From Agromyces albus (GTDB lineage: Bacteria; Actinomycetota; Actinomycetes; Actinomycetales; Microbacteriaceae): DNA of 64,000 nucleotides. The notes beneath the pieces were generated by a model. It worked only from the letters and a program-made list of their open reading frames with translations, made no database searches and was not told where the DNA came from. Position 1 is the first letter of the stretch, and the number at the start of each line of letters is the position of its first letter. Where the stretch lies: contig NZ_SDPN01000001.1 of the NCBI RefSeq assembly GCF_004134825.1, positions 1 to 64,000 on the forward strand, given 5' to 3'. A program made the position numbers and the translations under genes. Shown here piece after piece: positions 50,920 to 62,335 of this stretch.

Positions 50920-51434
50920 TTCGTCTGCTGCCTGAGAGCTGCCGTCATCTGAACACGTCGGCCGTACCGAGCGAGCCCGAGTCGCTCCTCGACCACGACG
51001 AGGTATTTGTGGAAGTCGGCTGCGGGCTCGGTCTCGACGAAGCCGAGGTGCGCGTAGAAGGGCGCGTTCCAGGGCACGTCGGCGTAGGTCCGCAGACTCA
51101 ACTGTCCATAGCCGCGACGGCGGCTCTCATCCATCGCGGCTTCCACGAGACTCCGTCCGTAGCCGCGTCGGCCAGCCTGAGGAAGCACCGAAATCTGCTC
51201 CAAGTGAGCGATCCCGTCAATCTCAAGAACGTGCACGAATCCGACGATGCTGCCTGCCTCTGCCTCCTCCGCGACCAAGACGAATCCGGGCTCCGACGCT
51301 CTCGACAAGCCAGACGGAGCGGGCTCCCACCTCTCAGGGCTCAGCCGGTCGATGAGCAACTGATCGGCGGCGTTCTCAATCGATTCGACCGCCAGGTAGT
51401 CGTCACGCGCAATGAGACGGATGGAAACGGTCAC
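50877..51434 (-). CDS. GNAT-family N-acetyltransferase
   Basis: 185 residues from the GTG at 51434, 7 nt after AGGA. A TTG two codons earlier is the alternative. Motif A is LEQISVLPQAGRRGYGRSLVEAAMDESRRRGYGQLSLRTYADVPWNAPFYAHLGF, holding the acetyl-CoA pyrophosphate loop. Substrate unknown; many relatives act on small amines or protein N-termini. Confidence 0.88.
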   Translation of the reverse strand: MTVSIRLIARDDYLAVESIENAADQLLIDRLSPERWEPAPSGLSRASEPGFVLVAEEAEAGSIVGFVHVLEIDGIAHLEQISVLPQAGRRGYGRSLVEAAMDESRRRGYGQLSLRTYADVPWNAPFYAHLGFVETEPAADFHKYLVVVEERLGLARYGRRVQMTAALRQQTNYVVGRASKASRAS

Positions 51435-51547
51435 CGGCAAATCCTATGGGTGCACCCCAGAGGCGTGGCTGACGACGACTCGACGAGGAGCGCAGCCGCG
51501 ATCGCGATCTTCCGATCGTTCCGAGACCGCCCCGCCCGGCAGCCGCG

Positions 51548-51889
51548 TCAGTGCATCACGGCACGGACCTCCACTTGCGAGAACGTCGTCTCCTCGAGTT
51601 TTCCCGCGATCTCGATCGCCCGGTCGAGGTTGGCAACGTCGACGAGGTAGAACCCGCCGATCATCTCCTTCGACTCGGTGAACGGCCCGTCGGTGACGAG
51701 CAGACGATCGTCGGTGCGTCGCACGACCTTCGCGTCGGCTGGGCTGAGCTCGTTGGAGAGGACGAGCTCGCCAGCAGCGGTGAGCTCTGCGAAGACCTCG
51801 CGGTGGGCGGCATCCAGCGCGTCTTTGCCGTTCGTCTCCAGGTCGTTCCACGCTTCTTCGTTGCCGTAGATCAACAGCATGTACTGCAT
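51548..51889 (-). CDS. YCII-family protein
   Basis: 113 residues from the ATG at 51889 (AGGAG 7 nt upstream). MQYMLLIYGNEEAW, LSPADAKVVRRTDDRLLVTDGPFTESKEMIGGFYLVDVANLDRAIEIAGK match the YCII/DGPF domain, a ferredoxin-like fold often coded near ECF sigma factors or used in dehalogenase-type reactions. No sigma factor gene is adjacent here. Function unknown. Confidence 0.9.
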   Translation of the reverse strand: MQYMLLIYGNEEAWNDLETNGKDALDAAHREVFAELTAAGELVLSNELSPADAKVVRRTDDRLLVTDGPFTESKEMIGGFYLVDVANLDRAIEIAGKLEETTFSQVEVRAVMH

Positions 51890-52023
51890 GAGTGCTCTCC
51901 TAAATCGATGTGGCGAATCATCCGTCACACACACGACGAACGGCAAGCATCGAATTCGACACCTGTGAGCGTGACTCCGCCCCACACTCGCAGCTCGGTG
52001 CCGGCGCAGTGTGAAGATGAGGG

Positions 52024-52358
52024 GTGCATCCGATCTCGACTCACCCGCTGGTCCGCCGGGCCATCCTCGGCGGCGAAGACTCAGCGGAGGTGGGGCGGCT
52101 CGTCGAGGCCTACTTGCGCCAGACGGAGCGCGAGAAGGCCGCGCACTTGCCTGGCACCCGGGTGCCCGTGGGCGCGGTGTCGGATCCGCCCTCCTCGACG
52201 CCGTGCTGCAGAAGCATCCGGAGCCACTGCGCCTCTCGGCATGGGACTGGCGAAGCGACGCGATGCGGCTATACCTCTCGCGAGGATTCATCCGCGTACC
52301 GTCGTGGGATGAACGGCCTCGCCTGATCTGCATGGAGCGAGCCGTCGCTACGGCCTAG
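52024..52358 (+). pseudogene. Eroded GNAT acetyltransferase gene
   Basis: The frame from 52024 gives a plausible N-terminus (MHPISTHPLVRRAILGGEDSAEVGRLVEAYLRQTEREKAAHL) but then drifts. A second frame, ending at 52358, carries ARGRGVGSALLDAVLQKHPEPLRLSAWDWRSDAMRLYLSRGFI and a normal C-terminus, which are GNAT motifs A and B. The central strand region of about 60 residues is missing and the frame has changed, so the gene is inactive. Confidence 0.75.
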
Positions 52359-52410
52359 CGAGCCGCCTCAGCGGTGAACGACCCGCGTCATCAGCCCAGA
52401 AGCATCCGCG

Positions 52411-53508
<1,098 letters not shown>

Positions 53509-54681
53509 TCAGCGGACCCGAGCGCCTGCCTCCCACACTCCGAACGTCAGGTCCATCCCGGGGCGATACGCGAAGTGCGAGACAGACGGCGCGTCGATCA
53601 CGTGGAGGTCGGCGCGGTAACCGGGCATGATCGCGCCGATCGGCGACACTCCCTCATTGCGACGGAGGGCACGCGCTCCACCGGCGGTCGCCGCCCACAC
53701 GGCCTCCTCGATCGTCAGCCTCATCTGCAGTACGGCGGTCGCGACGCAGAACGCCATCGACGTCGTGTTCGACGTGCCCGGATTGCCATTCGACGCGAGC
53801 GCGATCGTCGCCCCGGCTTCGATCAGCTCGCGCGCAGGCGGGAACGGCTCGCGCGTGCTGAGATCGCACGCCGGCAGCAATGTCGCGACCGTGCTCGACG
53901 ATCCCAGCGCCTCGATGTCGCGCGCGGTCAGGTGGTTGCAATGGTCGACGGATGCCGCGCCCAACTCGACAGCGAGACGCACGCCGTCTCCCTCGCCGAG
54001 CTGATTGCCGTGTACCCGCAGGCCGAGCCCCGCCGCACGACCCGCTTCGAGCACAGCCCGCGAGTGTTCGGGACCGAATGCGCCGCGTTCGCAGAACACG
54101 TCGATCCACCTCGCGTAGGGTCGCACTGCATCGAGCATCTCGCCCGTCACCAGGGCGACGTAGTCGTCGGCATCCGAATCCGGCGGCACCACATGGGCAC
54201 CGAGAAACGTGACGTCGGGAGTCACCTCGGCAGCGAGACGAGCGAGTCGTGCCTCCTGGGTCACGTCGAGACCGTAGCCGGTCTTGACCTCCATCCAGGT
54301 CGTGCCGTTCGAGCGGGCGACGGCACGCCGCTCGGCGAGGCTCGCGCGCAACTGCTCGTCCGATGCATCCGTCGTCGCACGCACCGTCGTGCGGATGCCG
54401 CCGGCCTGGTAGGCATGGCCCGCCATCCGGTACTCGAACTCCTCGGAACGGTCGCCGGCGAAGATGAGGTGCGTGTGCGAATCGACCCAGCCGGGCAGGA
54501 CCGCCCGCCCGCCGAGATCGCTGCGTCGATCCGCGGCGGGCGCATCGACGGCGCGTCCGACCCAGGCGATGGCGTCGTCGTCGATCACGACCGCGGCATC
54601 CGCCAGCCTGCCCAGCAGTCCGCCGTGTTCGGGGTCGTTCGTGGAGAGCTCGCTGATTCCGATCAGGAGCTCGCTCGTCAT
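53509..54681 (-). CDS. hutI: Imidazolonepropionase
   Basis: 390 residues; ATG overlaps the hutF stop by 4 nt. Metal-binding SHTHLIFAGDRSEEFEYRMAG, the ATDASDEQL region, TFLGAHVVPPD, VHGNQLGEGDGVRLAVELGAASVDHCNHL and ALASNGNPGTSNTTSMAF are typical of HutI. It opens the ring of imidazolone-propionate to N-formimino-L-glutamate. Last gene of the hut operon. Confidence 0.95.
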   Translation of the reverse strand: MTSELLIGISELSTNDPEHGGLLGRLADAAVVIDDDAIAWVGRAVDAPAADRRSDLGGRAVLPGWVDSHTHLIFAGDRSEEFEYRMAGHAYQAGGIRTTVRATTDASDEQLRASLAERRAVARSNGTTWMEVKTGYGLDVTQEARLARLAAEVTPDVTFLGAHVVPPDSDADDYVALVTGEMLDAVRPYARWIDVFCERGAFGPEHSRAVLEAGRAAGLGLRVHGNQLGEGDGVRLAVELGAASVDHCNHLTARDIEALGSSSTVATLLPACDLSTREPFPPARELIEAGATIALASNGNPGTSNTTSMAFCVATAVLQMRLTIEEAVWAATAGGARALRRNEGVSPIGAIMPGYRADLHVIDAPSVSHFAYRPGMDLTFGVWEAGARVR

Positions 54682-55985
54682 GGGTTCTCCTCGAAGAGCG
54701 TGGTGATCGCCCGCTGCAGGCGCTCGGCGACCGCGGTGACATCATGCGCGACGACGTGGCCGCCCACGATCGTGCGTCGCACATCGGCGGCGGTCGCGGT
54801 GAGCGGGAGCTGCTCGAGCCGGCTGCCCGCGGTGCGAATGGAGTTCGGGTCGAGCTCGACGAGGTCGAGCGGGCCGCCGACCCGCGCGGGCTGGGCGAGA
54901 CCCAGCGATGCGTATCCCCCGGCAGATCCGATGTGCCACAGCTCCGCGGGCTCGATGCGACCGCGACGAAGGGACCTCAGGCGCTCCCCTGCCTCGAGGG
55001 CGCGCAATTCCAGGAGCGGGTCGACGACGGCGTTCTGGTCGGAACCGATCGCGAGCGTCACTCCCGCCTCCATCAACTCGGTACCCGGGCCGATGCCATC
55101 ACCGAGATCCGCCTCCGTCGTCGGGCAGAACACGGCATGCACGCTCGCATCGCCGAGGAGACGGATGTCGCGCTCGGTCAGATGCGTCGCATGCACGACC
55201 GACAAGCGCGGAGAGAGCACGCCCTCATCGGCGAGGAGTTCGGTCGGCGTTCGCCCGTAGGCACCGACGCAGTCCTCGTTCTCGGCGGGTTGCTCGGACA
55301 GGTGGATGTGCAGGGGAACTTCCGCGGGCAGCTCTCTCGCGACGCGACCGAGCGCATCGCGCGGTACGGCCCGCACCGAATGCAGCGCGGCGCCGAGCGT
55401 CACGAGCGGAGACCTGCCGGCGAGCGTCTCGCGCAGTGCGTGCCAACGATCGATCCACGCCCCGGCATCGGCGTCGCCGAATCGCGCCTGTTCTGCGGCC
55501 AGCGGCCGGCCGATTCCGCCCGCGAGATAGCACGTATCGAGGAGCACGAGACGGATGCCCGCTTCCGCCGCGGCGTCGGCGAGCGCCAGCTCCATCGCAT
55601 GATCGTGATAGGGCGTGCCGTCGGGCTGGTGGTGTACGTAGTGGAATTCGCCGACGCTCGTCCATCCCGTCGCCACCATCTCGGCGAACACTGCCGCCGC
55701 GAGCTCGCGGTAGTGAGCAGGATCGAGGCGGCCGGCGGCGCGGTACATGAGCTCCCGCCACGACCAGAACGAGCCGGACTCGTGGGTTCGTCCACGCAGG
55801 GCACGGTGGAACGCGTGGGAGTGGGCGTTGGCGAACCCGGGAACGGCGAAGTCGAGCGCGATGGCGCTGGCCGGAAGGGCGGTGCCGGATGCCTCGGAGA
55901 CGATCGAGCCCGCGGCATCCGTCTCGAAGAGGACACCACGCTCGAGCGCGCCGTCGCGCAGCAGCCGGTCGACCCAGACCGTCAT
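54678..55985 (-). CDS. hutF: Formimidoylglutamate deiminase
   Basis: 435 residues, overlapping its neighbours by ATGA at both ends. Amidohydrolase motifs: NAHSHAFHRALRGRTHESGSFWSWRELMYR, EFHYVHHQPDG, PLHIHLSEQPAENEDC and AIGSDQNAVVDPLLELR. It converts N-formimino-glutamate to N-formyl-glutamate plus ammonia, which marks this as the five-step hut route rather than the HutG formiminohydrolase route. Confidence 0.95.
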   Translation of the reverse strand: MTVWVDRLLRDGALERGVLFETDAAGSIVSEASGTALPASAIALDFAVPGFANAHSHAFHRALRGRTHESGSFWSWRELMYRAAGRLDPAHYRELAAAVFAEMVATGWTSVGEFHYVHHQPDGTPYHDHAMELALADAAAEAGIRLVLLDTCYLAGGIGRPLAAEQARFGDADAGAWIDRWHALRETLAGRSPLVTLGAALHSVRAVPRDALGRVARELPAEVPLHIHLSEQPAENEDCVGAYGRTPTELLADEGVLSPRLSVVHATHLTERDIRLLGDASVHAVFCPTTEADLGDGIGPGTELMEAGVTLAIGSDQNAVVDPLLELRALEAGERLRSLRRGRIEPAELWHIGSAGGYASLGLAQPARVGGPLDLVELDPNSIRTAGSRLEQLPLTATAADVRRTIVGGHVVAHDVTAVAERLQRAITTLFEENP

Positions 55986-57181
55986 GCCAGGTCCTCGATC
56001 GTGCGCACGAGCGCATCGACGCCCGCCTGTATCGCGGCGTCATCCGCACCCTCTTCCGGCGCGTGCGAGATCCCCGAGGGGTTGCGCACGAAGAGCATGG
56101 CGGTGGGCACGTGCGCGGCCAGCACTCCCGCGTCGTGGCCCGCCCCGGTCGGCAGCACGGGAACGTTGCCGAGCGTCGCTGCGATGCGGTCCCGCAACTG
56201 CGGATCGAACCGCACCTCGCCGCTGTAGGACTCCTCGATGACGGATGCCTCGCACCCTTCGGCGGCCGCGGCCTCGGAGACCGCCTGCTGCACGTCGGCG
56301 ACGATGTCGCGGGTGTCCTGCTCGGAGTCCGCGCGCACGTCCATCCACGCTGAGACCCGCGACGCGATGACGTTCGTGCCTCCGGGCACCGGCTCGATCC
56401 GGCCGATCGTCGCCCGGGATCCGGCGCGGAGTGCTGCTGCGCGGCGCGTGGCGAGCACGGCCTCCGCGGCGGGAAGCATCGGATCGCGCCGGTCGGCGAT
56501 CTCCGTCGTGCCGGCGTGATTGCCCTGCCCACGGACATCGATTCGCCAGCGCCCGTGCTCGAGGATCGAGGACCCGACGGCCACCGGCGCGTCGAGGTCG
56601 ATCAGCCCCTTGCCCTGTTCCACGTGCAGTTCGACGAACAGTCCTATGCGCGCGAGCGATTCGGCATCGTAGCCGGGCTCGGGAAGGGATGCCTCGCGTG
56701 CGACGTCGACGAATCGCCGGCCCGAGGCATCCGTCAGCGATTCGAGGCGGGCGGGGGTGATCGCACCCGAGAGGAGCCTCGACCCGAGGCAGGCCAAGCC
56801 GAAGCGCGAGCCCTCCTCTTCGGCGAACACGACGACGGCGAACGGACGCGTCGGGACGAAGCCGCTCGCCTGCAGTCGCTCGACCGCGGCGAGCGCGCTG
56901 ACGACCCCGAGCGGGCCGTCGTGCGCGCCGCCTCCGGGCACGGAGTCGAGGTGGCTGCCGGTCACGAACGCGTCAGGACCGGGCTCGCCCCACCACGCCC
57001 ACAGATTGCCGTTGCGGTCGGTCGTGACCTTCAGGCCGAGCCGTCGCGCGCGCTCGACGAACCAGTCGCGCAGTTCGCGCTCGGCGTCGTCGAAGACGTG
57101 GCGCGAGTAGCCCCCGCGCCGCGGGTCACGGCCGACGTCTTCGATCTCTCGGAGAAGTCCGAGCGCGTCGAATTCGGTCAT
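55982..57181 (-). CDS. M20-family amidohydrolase (allantoate/N-carbamoyl-amino-acid hydrolase type), hut-linked
   Basis: 399 residues with ATGA overlaps at both ends. Di-zinc M20 motifs: [49 protein letters not shown], and [10 protein letters not shown]...[14 protein letters not shown] near the end. The family normally acts on allantoate or N-carbamoyl amino acids. Placed between hutU and hutF, with no HutG deformylase gene seen in the operon, it is the best candidate for N-formylglutamate hydrolysis. The domain is certain; the substrate is inference. Confidence 0.87.
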   Translation of the reverse strand: MTEFDALGLLREIEDVGRDPRRGGYSRHVFDDAERELRDWFVERARRLGLKVTTDRNGNLWAWWGEPGPDAFVTGSHLDSVPGGGAHDGPLGVVSALAAVERLQASGFVPTRPFAVVVFAEEEGSRFGLACLGSRLLSGAITPARLESLTDASGRRFVDVAREASLPEPGYDAESLARIGLFVELHVEQGKGLIDLDAPVAVGSSILEHGRWRIDVRGQGNHAGTTEIADRRDPMLPAAEAVLATRRAAALRAGSRATIGRIEPVPGGTNVIASRVSAWMDVRADSEQDTRDIVADVQQAVSEAAAAEGCEASVIEESYSGEVRFDPQLRDRIAATLGNVPVLPTGAGHDAGVLAAHVPTAMLFVRNPSGISHAPEEGADDAAIQAGVDALVRTIEDLA

Positions 57182-58830
57182 GCACCCTCCCACATCGGCA
57201 CACGCAGCCCGCGCTCGCGTGCGATGTCGGCCGCGTGCTCGTAGCCGGCGTCGACGTGACGCATCACGCCCGTGCCGGGGTCGTTCGTCAGCACGCGCTC
57301 GAGCTTCTCGGCGGCGAGCGGCGTTCCGTCGGCGACGATGACCTGGCCGGCGTGGATCGAGCGGCCGATGCCGACGCCGCCGCCGTGGTGGATCGAGACC
57401 CACGTCGCACCCGACGCCGTGTTGAGCAGGGCATTCAGCAACGGCCAGTCGGCGATCGCATCGGAACCGTCCTTCATGGACTCGGTCTCGCGATACGGCG
57501 AGGCGACCGAACCGGAGTCGAGGTGATCACGACCGATGACGATCGGGGCCGAGAGCTCACCCGAGGCGACCATCTCGTTGAACTTGACGCCGGCCAGGTG
57601 TCGCTCCTTGTAGCCGAGCCAGCAGATGCGAGCGGGAAGGCCCTCGAAGTGCACCTTCTCGGATGCCTGCGTGATCCATCGCGCGAGCGCTGTGTCTTCG
57701 GGGAAGAGTTCGAGCACGGCGCGGTCGGTCGCCGCGATGTCTGCTGGGTCGCCCGACAGTGCGGCCCAGCGGAACGGGCCGCGTCCTTCCTCGAACTGAC
57801 GGCGGATGTAGGCGGGCACGAAACCGGGGAACGCGAACGCGCGGTCGTAGCCCGCGAGCTCGGCCTCGGCGCGAATCGAATTGCCGTAGTCGAACACCGC
57901 GGCGCCGGCATCCTGGAATCCGACCATCGCCTCCACCTGCTTCGCCATGCTGCGGCGAGACTGCTCGGTGAAGCCGGCCGGGTCCGCCTCGGCGGCCGAC
58001 TTCCAGTCAGCGAAGTCGATGCCCTCTGGCAGATACGCCAGCGGGTCGTGTGCGCTGGTCTGGTCTGTCACGATGTCGATCGCGACCTTGCGGGCGAGCA
58101 GCTCTGAGAACAGCGTAGCCGCGTTTCCGACGATGCCGACCGAGAGCGCCTCGCCCGAATCCTTCGCTGCGAGCACTCGTTCGATGGCCTGATCAAGACT
58201 GGTGGTGTACTCGTCGAGGTAGCCGTGATCGACGCGCCGGGCGAGGCGCGATTCGTCGACGTCGACGACGAGCGCTGCCCCGCCGTTCATCGTGACCGCG
58301 AGGGGCTGGGCTCCGCCCATGCCCCCCGCGCCACCGGTGAGGGTCAGGGTGCCCGCCAGTGACTCGCGGCCGAGTGAGCGGGCCACGGCAGCGAACGTCT
58401 CATACGTGCCCTGAAGGATCCCCTGGGTCCCGATGTAGATCCACGATCCTGCCGTCATCTGCCCGTACATCGTGAGTCCGAGTGCCTCGAGCCGGCGGAA
58501 CTCCGGCCAGTTCGCCCAATCGCCCACGAGGTTCGAGTTGGCGATCAGCACACGCGGAGCCCACTCGTGCGTCCGGAAGACCCCGACGGGCTTTCCCGAC
58601 TGCACGAGCAGCGTCTCGTCCGATTCCAATGTCTCCAGGGTGCGCACGATCGCGTCGTACGCCTCCCAAGAACGGGCCGCGCGGCCTGTGCCCCCGTAGA
58701 CCACGAGGTCGTCGGGATGCTCTGCGACCTCGGGGTCGAGGTTGTTCATCAGCATGCGCATGGCGGCCTCGGTCTGCCAGCTCTTGGCGACCAGGGTGTT
58801 GCCGCGCGCGGCACGGATCTCGCGGGACAT
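57178..58830 (-). CDS. hutU: Urocanate hydratase
   Basis: 550 residues from the ATG at 58830 (AAGGA 5 nt upstream); the frame running to 59268 is not used. Typical HutU sequence: [32 protein letters not shown]-binding [20 protein letters not shown], the [10 protein letters not shown] cysteine, GLPARI and [19 protein letters not shown]. Converts urocanate to imidazolone-propionate. Follows the ABC importer genes in the same operon. Confidence 0.97.
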   Translation of the reverse strand: MSREIRAARGNTLVAKSWQTEAAMRMLMNNLDPEVAEHPDDLVVYGGTGRAARSWEAYDAIVRTLETLESDETLLVQSGKPVGVFRTHEWAPRVLIANSNLVGDWANWPEFRRLEALGLTMYGQMTAGSWIYIGTQGILQGTYETFAAVARSLGRESLAGTLTLTGGAGGMGGAQPLAVTMNGGAALVVDVDESRLARRVDHGYLDEYTTSLDQAIERVLAAKDSGEALSVGIVGNAATLFSELLARKVAIDIVTDQTSAHDPLAYLPEGIDFADWKSAAEADPAGFTEQSRRSMAKQVEAMVGFQDAGAAVFDYGNSIRAEAELAGYDRAFAFPGFVPAYIRRQFEEGRGPFRWAALSGDPADIAATDRAVLELFPEDTALARWITQASEKVHFEGLPARICWLGYKERHLAGVKFNEMVASGELSAPIVIGRDHLDSGSVASPYRETESMKDGSDAIADWPLLNALLNTASGATWVSIHHGGGVGIGRSIHAGQVIVADGTPLAAEKLERVLTNDPGTGVMRHVDAGYEHAADIARERGLRVPMWEGA

Positions 58831-58880
58831 GGGTTTCCTTCGTACTACGGGGTGGATCTCGGTGGGGTGTGCTGACGGCG

Positions 58881-59795
58881 TCAGAGGCCGGCGGAGTCGA
58901 GCCAGTCGCGCGCGATGTCGCTGAGGCTTTCGCCCTCTGCGGCCTTCCCGTTCATCTCGATGAGCGCCTCCGTGGTGAGGGCGGCCGACACGGCGTCGAG
59001 GGTTTCCTCGACGGTGTCGCTCGACTTCGCCGACGAGATGACGGGCACGACGTTCTCGGCGGCGAAGAGCGACTTGTCGTCTTCGAGTGCGACGAGATTG
59101 TTCGCCGTGAGCGCCGGGTCGGTGCTGAAGACGTCGGCGACCTGGATCTGGCCGTTCAGCAGCGCCGTCATCGTGAGGGGACCGCCGGCGTCGAGGCTCA
59201 CGAACTCCTTGAACTCGAGGCCGTAGACGTCGCGGAGGCCGACGACCCCGTTCACCCGCGTCGCCCATTCCGCGGGACCGCCGAGGATGAGCTCGGAGGC
59301 GACCGGCTCGAGGTCGGAGATGGTCGTGAGATCGTACTGTTCGGCGGTCGCCTCGGTCACGGCGAGGATGTCCTTGTCTTGAGCCTCGGAGATCTCGAAC
59401 ATCTCGATGCCCTCGGGGAGCGTTTCTTCGAGCTCGGCGACGACGTCCTCGCTCGTGCTGGCCTTCGACTCGGCGTCGAAGTGCTTGAGCAGCGCACCGG
59501 AGTACTCGGGGATCAGGTCGATCGAGCCATCCTGCAGCGCGGCGATGTATACCTCGCGACTGCCGATGTTGAACTGCTCCTTCACCTCGACTCCCGCGTC
59601 CTGCAGGGCGAGCGAGTAGATGGTCGCGATGAGCTGGCTTTCGGAGAAGTCGGCGGATCCGATGATGATCTGGTCACCGGCTGAGCCGCCGGCGTCGCCG
59701 CCGGAGAGTGCCTGGTCGCCGGTGGCGCAGCCGGTGAGGACGAGCGCTGCGGCGACGGATGCGGCAGTGAGGGCCGCGAGGGGGAGCTTTCGCAT
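58881..59795 (-). CDS. OpuC/ProX-type ABC substrate-binding lipoprotein, hut-linked
   Basis: 304 residues; lipobox LTGC (Cys23) then the OpuAC-type fold: [54 protein letters not shown] and [12 protein letters not shown]. These proteins bind quaternary amines or, in the HutX group of other bacteria, histidine. Being inside the hut operon, histidine or urocanate is the likely ligand. Confidence 0.88.
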   Translation of the reverse strand: MRKLPLAALTAASVAAALVLTGCATGDQALSGGDAGGSAGDQIIIGSADFSESQLIATIYSLALQDAGVEVKEQFNIGSREVYIAALQDGSIDLIPEYSGALLKHFDAESKASTSEDVVAELEETLPEGIEMFEISEAQDKDILAVTEATAEQYDLTTISDLEPVASELILGGPAEWATRVNGVVGLRDVYGLEFKEFVSLDAGGPLTMTALLNGQIQVADVFSTDPALTANNLVALEDDKSLFAAENVVPVISSAKSSDTVEETLDAVSAALTTEALIEMNGKAAEGESLSDIARDWLDSAGL

Positions 59796-59869
59796 GGGGG
59801 TTGCCTTTCGGAAGGAAGGAAGTGCGGATCTTGGTGGTGCAGAGAGGGATTACGGGCTGGGTGTGCCCG

Positions 59870-60613
59870 TCATCTCGCAGCGGTCAGGGTGGTGAGCGCT
59901 GCGGTGGCTGTATCGGTGGGTGCAGTACGCCGGCGGCGCGTGGTGCGCCGAAGGCCCGGCGAGACGAGCACCTTGCCGAGGACGCTGAAGAGGAGTTCGA
60001 GGGCGAGGGCGAGCAGAGCCACAAGCAGCGCGCCGCCGGCCATCTGCGCGAAATCGGCCTGGGCGCGGCCGTCGATGATGTAGCGTCCTAGCCCCTGGAG
60101 TCCGAGGTATGCGGCGACGGTGGCGGTCGAGACGACCTGCAGCGTCGACCCGCGCAGGCCCGAGATGAGGAGCGGCAGGGCGCAGGGCATCTGGACGCGC
60201 CAGAGGATCTGGGTGCGGGTGTAGCCCATTCCGCGCGCCGCATCGACGGCGGCTTCATCGGCGGATTGGATGCCGGTGTACGTGCCGGTGAGGATCGGCG
60301 GGATGGCGAGCAGCACCAGCACGATGATGGTCGGCACGACGAAGACGAGTTGGCCCGCGATGACAGGAGCGAGCACGAGGAACAGCAGGATCAGCAGCCC
60401 CAGTGTCGGCAGCGAGCGGAGTGCGTTCGCGGAGCCGGCCACGATCGCCTCGCCCTTTCCCGTGAAGCCGATGAAGATGCCGAGTGGGATGGCGATCGCG
60501 CTCGCGATCGCGAGTGAGATGACCGTGTAGAGCAGGTGGAACCCGACTTGGACCGGGATTCCTCTCGACCCCGTCCAGTTGGCGGGATCGGTAAGCCACT
60601 CGAAGAGCGTCAT
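59870..60613 (-). CDS. OpuC-type ABC permease
   Basis: 247 residues; ATG at 60613 overlaps the upstream permease stop by 4 nt. About five to six helices with TVISLAIASAIAIPLGIFIGFTGKGEAIVAGSANALRSLPTLGLL and the ATPase loop DEAAVDAARGMGYTRTQILWRVQMPCALPLLISGLR. Basic C-terminal tail (RRTTRRRRT). One of two paired permeases, as in osmoprotectant importers. Confidence 0.9.
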   Translation of the reverse strand: MTLFEWLTDPANWTGSRGIPVQVGFHLLYTVISLAIASAIAIPLGIFIGFTGKGEAIVAGSANALRSLPTLGLLILLFLVLAPVIAGQLVFVVPTIIVLVLLAIPPILTGTYTGIQSADEAAVDAARGMGYTRTQILWRVQMPCALPLLISGLRGSTLQVVSTATVAAYLGLQGLGRYIIDGRAQADFAQMAGGALLVALLALALELLFSVLGKVLVSPGLRRTTRRRRTAPTDTATAALTTLTAAR

Positions 60614-61260
60614 GCGGGCACATCCCTTCGTCGCCACGGGCTTGCCACGTGTCCGATACGAATCAGGACCTGGTCGAAGATGACCGCGAGCACAACGCAG
60701 AGCACGATGCCGGTGATCAGGGGAACGATCAGACGGAGCTGGAAGCCCTGTGTGAACAGCGTGCCGAGCTGCGGAATGCCGATCAGCGCCGCCATCGTCA
60801 CGATGCTGACATTCGAGACGATCGCCACCCGCAGCCCGGCGATGATGACGGGCACGGCGACGGGTAGTTCGACGAGGAGCAGACGCTGCCATCCCCGATA
60901 GCCCATGGCCTCGGCGGCAGCGACGGTGTCGTGCGGGACGGAGCCGAGGCCGTCTGAAACGACGCGCACCAGGAGGGCGACCGTGTAGACCGTGAGCGCG
61001 ATCACGATGTTGAGCGGGTCGAGGATCCTCGTGCCGAGAATCGCCGGGAGCAGGATGAAGAGCGCGAGCGACGGGATCGTATAGAGGAGTCCCGCTGCGC
61101 CGATGATCACGACTCCACCTCGACGCGAGCGGTGCGCCCACCATCCGAGGGGAATCGCGATCACCAGTCCGATCACAGTCGGAACGACGGTCAGCCAGAT
61201 GTGGTTGAGGAACAGTGCGCCGATCGGCTGCAGGTTCGCCCAGATCCAGTCGATGTTCAC
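60610..61260 (-). CDS. OpuC-type ABC permease
   Basis: 216 residues with a GTG start overlapping the ATPase stop (GTGA). WLTVVPTVIGLVIAIPLGWWAHRSRR, LYTIPSLALFILLPAILG and the loop VAAAEAMGYRGWQRLLLVELPVAVPVIIAGLR are typical of OpuCB/OpuCD. Pairs with the downstream permease. Confidence 0.9.
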   Translation of the reverse strand: MNIDWIWANLQPIGALFLNHIWLTVVPTVIGLVIAIPLGWWAHRSRRGGVVIIGAAGLLYTIPSLALFILLPAILGTRILDPLNIVIALTVYTVALLVRVVSDGLGSVPHDTVAAAEAMGYRGWQRLLLVELPVAVPVIIAGLRVAIVSNVSIVTMAALIGIPQLGTLFTQGFQLRLIVPLITGIVLCVVLAVIFDQVLIRIGHVASPWRRRDVPA

Positions 61261-62327
61261 GCGGCGGCTCCTTGGACGGCTTCGACCACAGACGAGGCGC
61301 TCAACACACCGACGAAGACGCCGTCGGCGTCCACGATCCCGAGGGTGCCGCCGGGACCGGCGAGTGCCCCGTCGAGGAGTTCGCGGGCCGACGCGGTGAG
61401 GGGAAGGAAACGCGAGGTCGTGTGAAGCGTGGCGGCAGAGGCATCCCGTGCGTTCCCACCATCGACCCAGCCGAGCGGACGACCCTTGTCGTCGACGACG
61501 ACGACCCAGCCACGATCACTCACGCGCTCGTCCAGCTTCACCGGGGTGTGCGGAGTGAGCGCGGTCTCTTCCGACAGCTGTTCGAAGCCCAGTGCACGGT
61601 AGCCCCGAGCGCCACCCACGAAGTCGGCGACGAAGGTGTCGACGGGTCGAGTGAGCAGTTCGAGCGGCGTGCCGAACTGCGCCAGGACACCTCCGGTGCG
61701 CAGAACCGCGACCTGGTCGCCGAGCTTCAGTGCTTCATCGATGTCGTGCGTGACCATCACGATGGTCTTGCCGATCTCGCCCTGAAGCCGCAGGAACTCG
61801 TCTTGCAGCTGGGCGCGCACGATCGGATCGACGGCGCTGAACGGCTCGTCCATCAGCAGGAAGGGCGGGTCGGTCGCGAGCGCGCGAGCCACGCCGACGC
61901 GCTGCTGCTGCCCGCCCGACAGCTGCCAGGGGTAGCGGTGCGCGAAGCGCTCGTCGAGGCCCACGAGCTCCAGCAGCTCCAACGCACGCGCGCGGGTCTT
62001 CTTCCGGTCGCCGCCGAGCAGCCGCGGCAGGGCGGCGACGTTGTCGACGACGGTTCGGTGCGGGAAGAGCCCTGCGTGCTGAATGACGTAGCCGATCTTG
62101 CGACGAAGACCGACTCGGTCGGTGCTCGACACGTCGACGCCGTCGAGCGTGATCGTGCCGCTCGTGGCATCGATCAGCCGGTTGATCATGCGAAGAGAGG
62201 TGGTCTTGCCGCATCCGGAGGGGCCCACGAGAGCCAGCAGACTGCCGGTCGGGACTTCCAGATTGAGGTTGTCGACGGCGGTCGTGCCGTCGTCGTAGAC
62301 CTTGGAGACGCTTTCGAATCGGATCAT
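61257..62327 (-). CDS. OpuC-type ABC ATP-binding protein with CBS region
   Basis: 356 residues from the ATG at 62327 (AGGAG 5 nt upstream). Walker A GPSGCGKTTSLRMINRL, Q-loop YVIQHAGLFPHRTV, signature LSGGQQQRVGVARAL, Walker B LLMDEPFSAVDP, H-loop VTHDIDEA. The last about 110 residues form a CBS-like regulatory pair (RGWVVVVDDKGRPLGWVD, GTLGIVDADGVFVGVLSASSV). Energises the hut-linked importer. Confidence 0.92.
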   Translation of the reverse strand: MIRFESVSKVYDDGTTAVDNLNLEVPTGSLLALVGPSGCGKTTSLRMINRLIDATSGTITLDGVDVSSTDRVGLRRKIGYVIQHAGLFPHRTVVDNVAALPRLLGGDRKKTRARALELLELVGLDERFAHRYPWQLSGGQQQRVGVARALATDPPFLLMDEPFSAVDPIVRAQLQDEFLRLQGEIGKTIVMVTHDIDEALKLGDQVAVLRTGGVLAQFGTPLELLTRPVDTFVADFVGGARGYRALGFEQLSEETALTPHTPVKLDERVSDRGWVVVVDDKGRPLGWVDGGNARDASAATLHTTSRFLPLTASARELLDGALAGPGGTLGIVDADGVFVGVLSASSVVEAVQGAAA

Positions 62328-62335
62328 GGCTGCTC

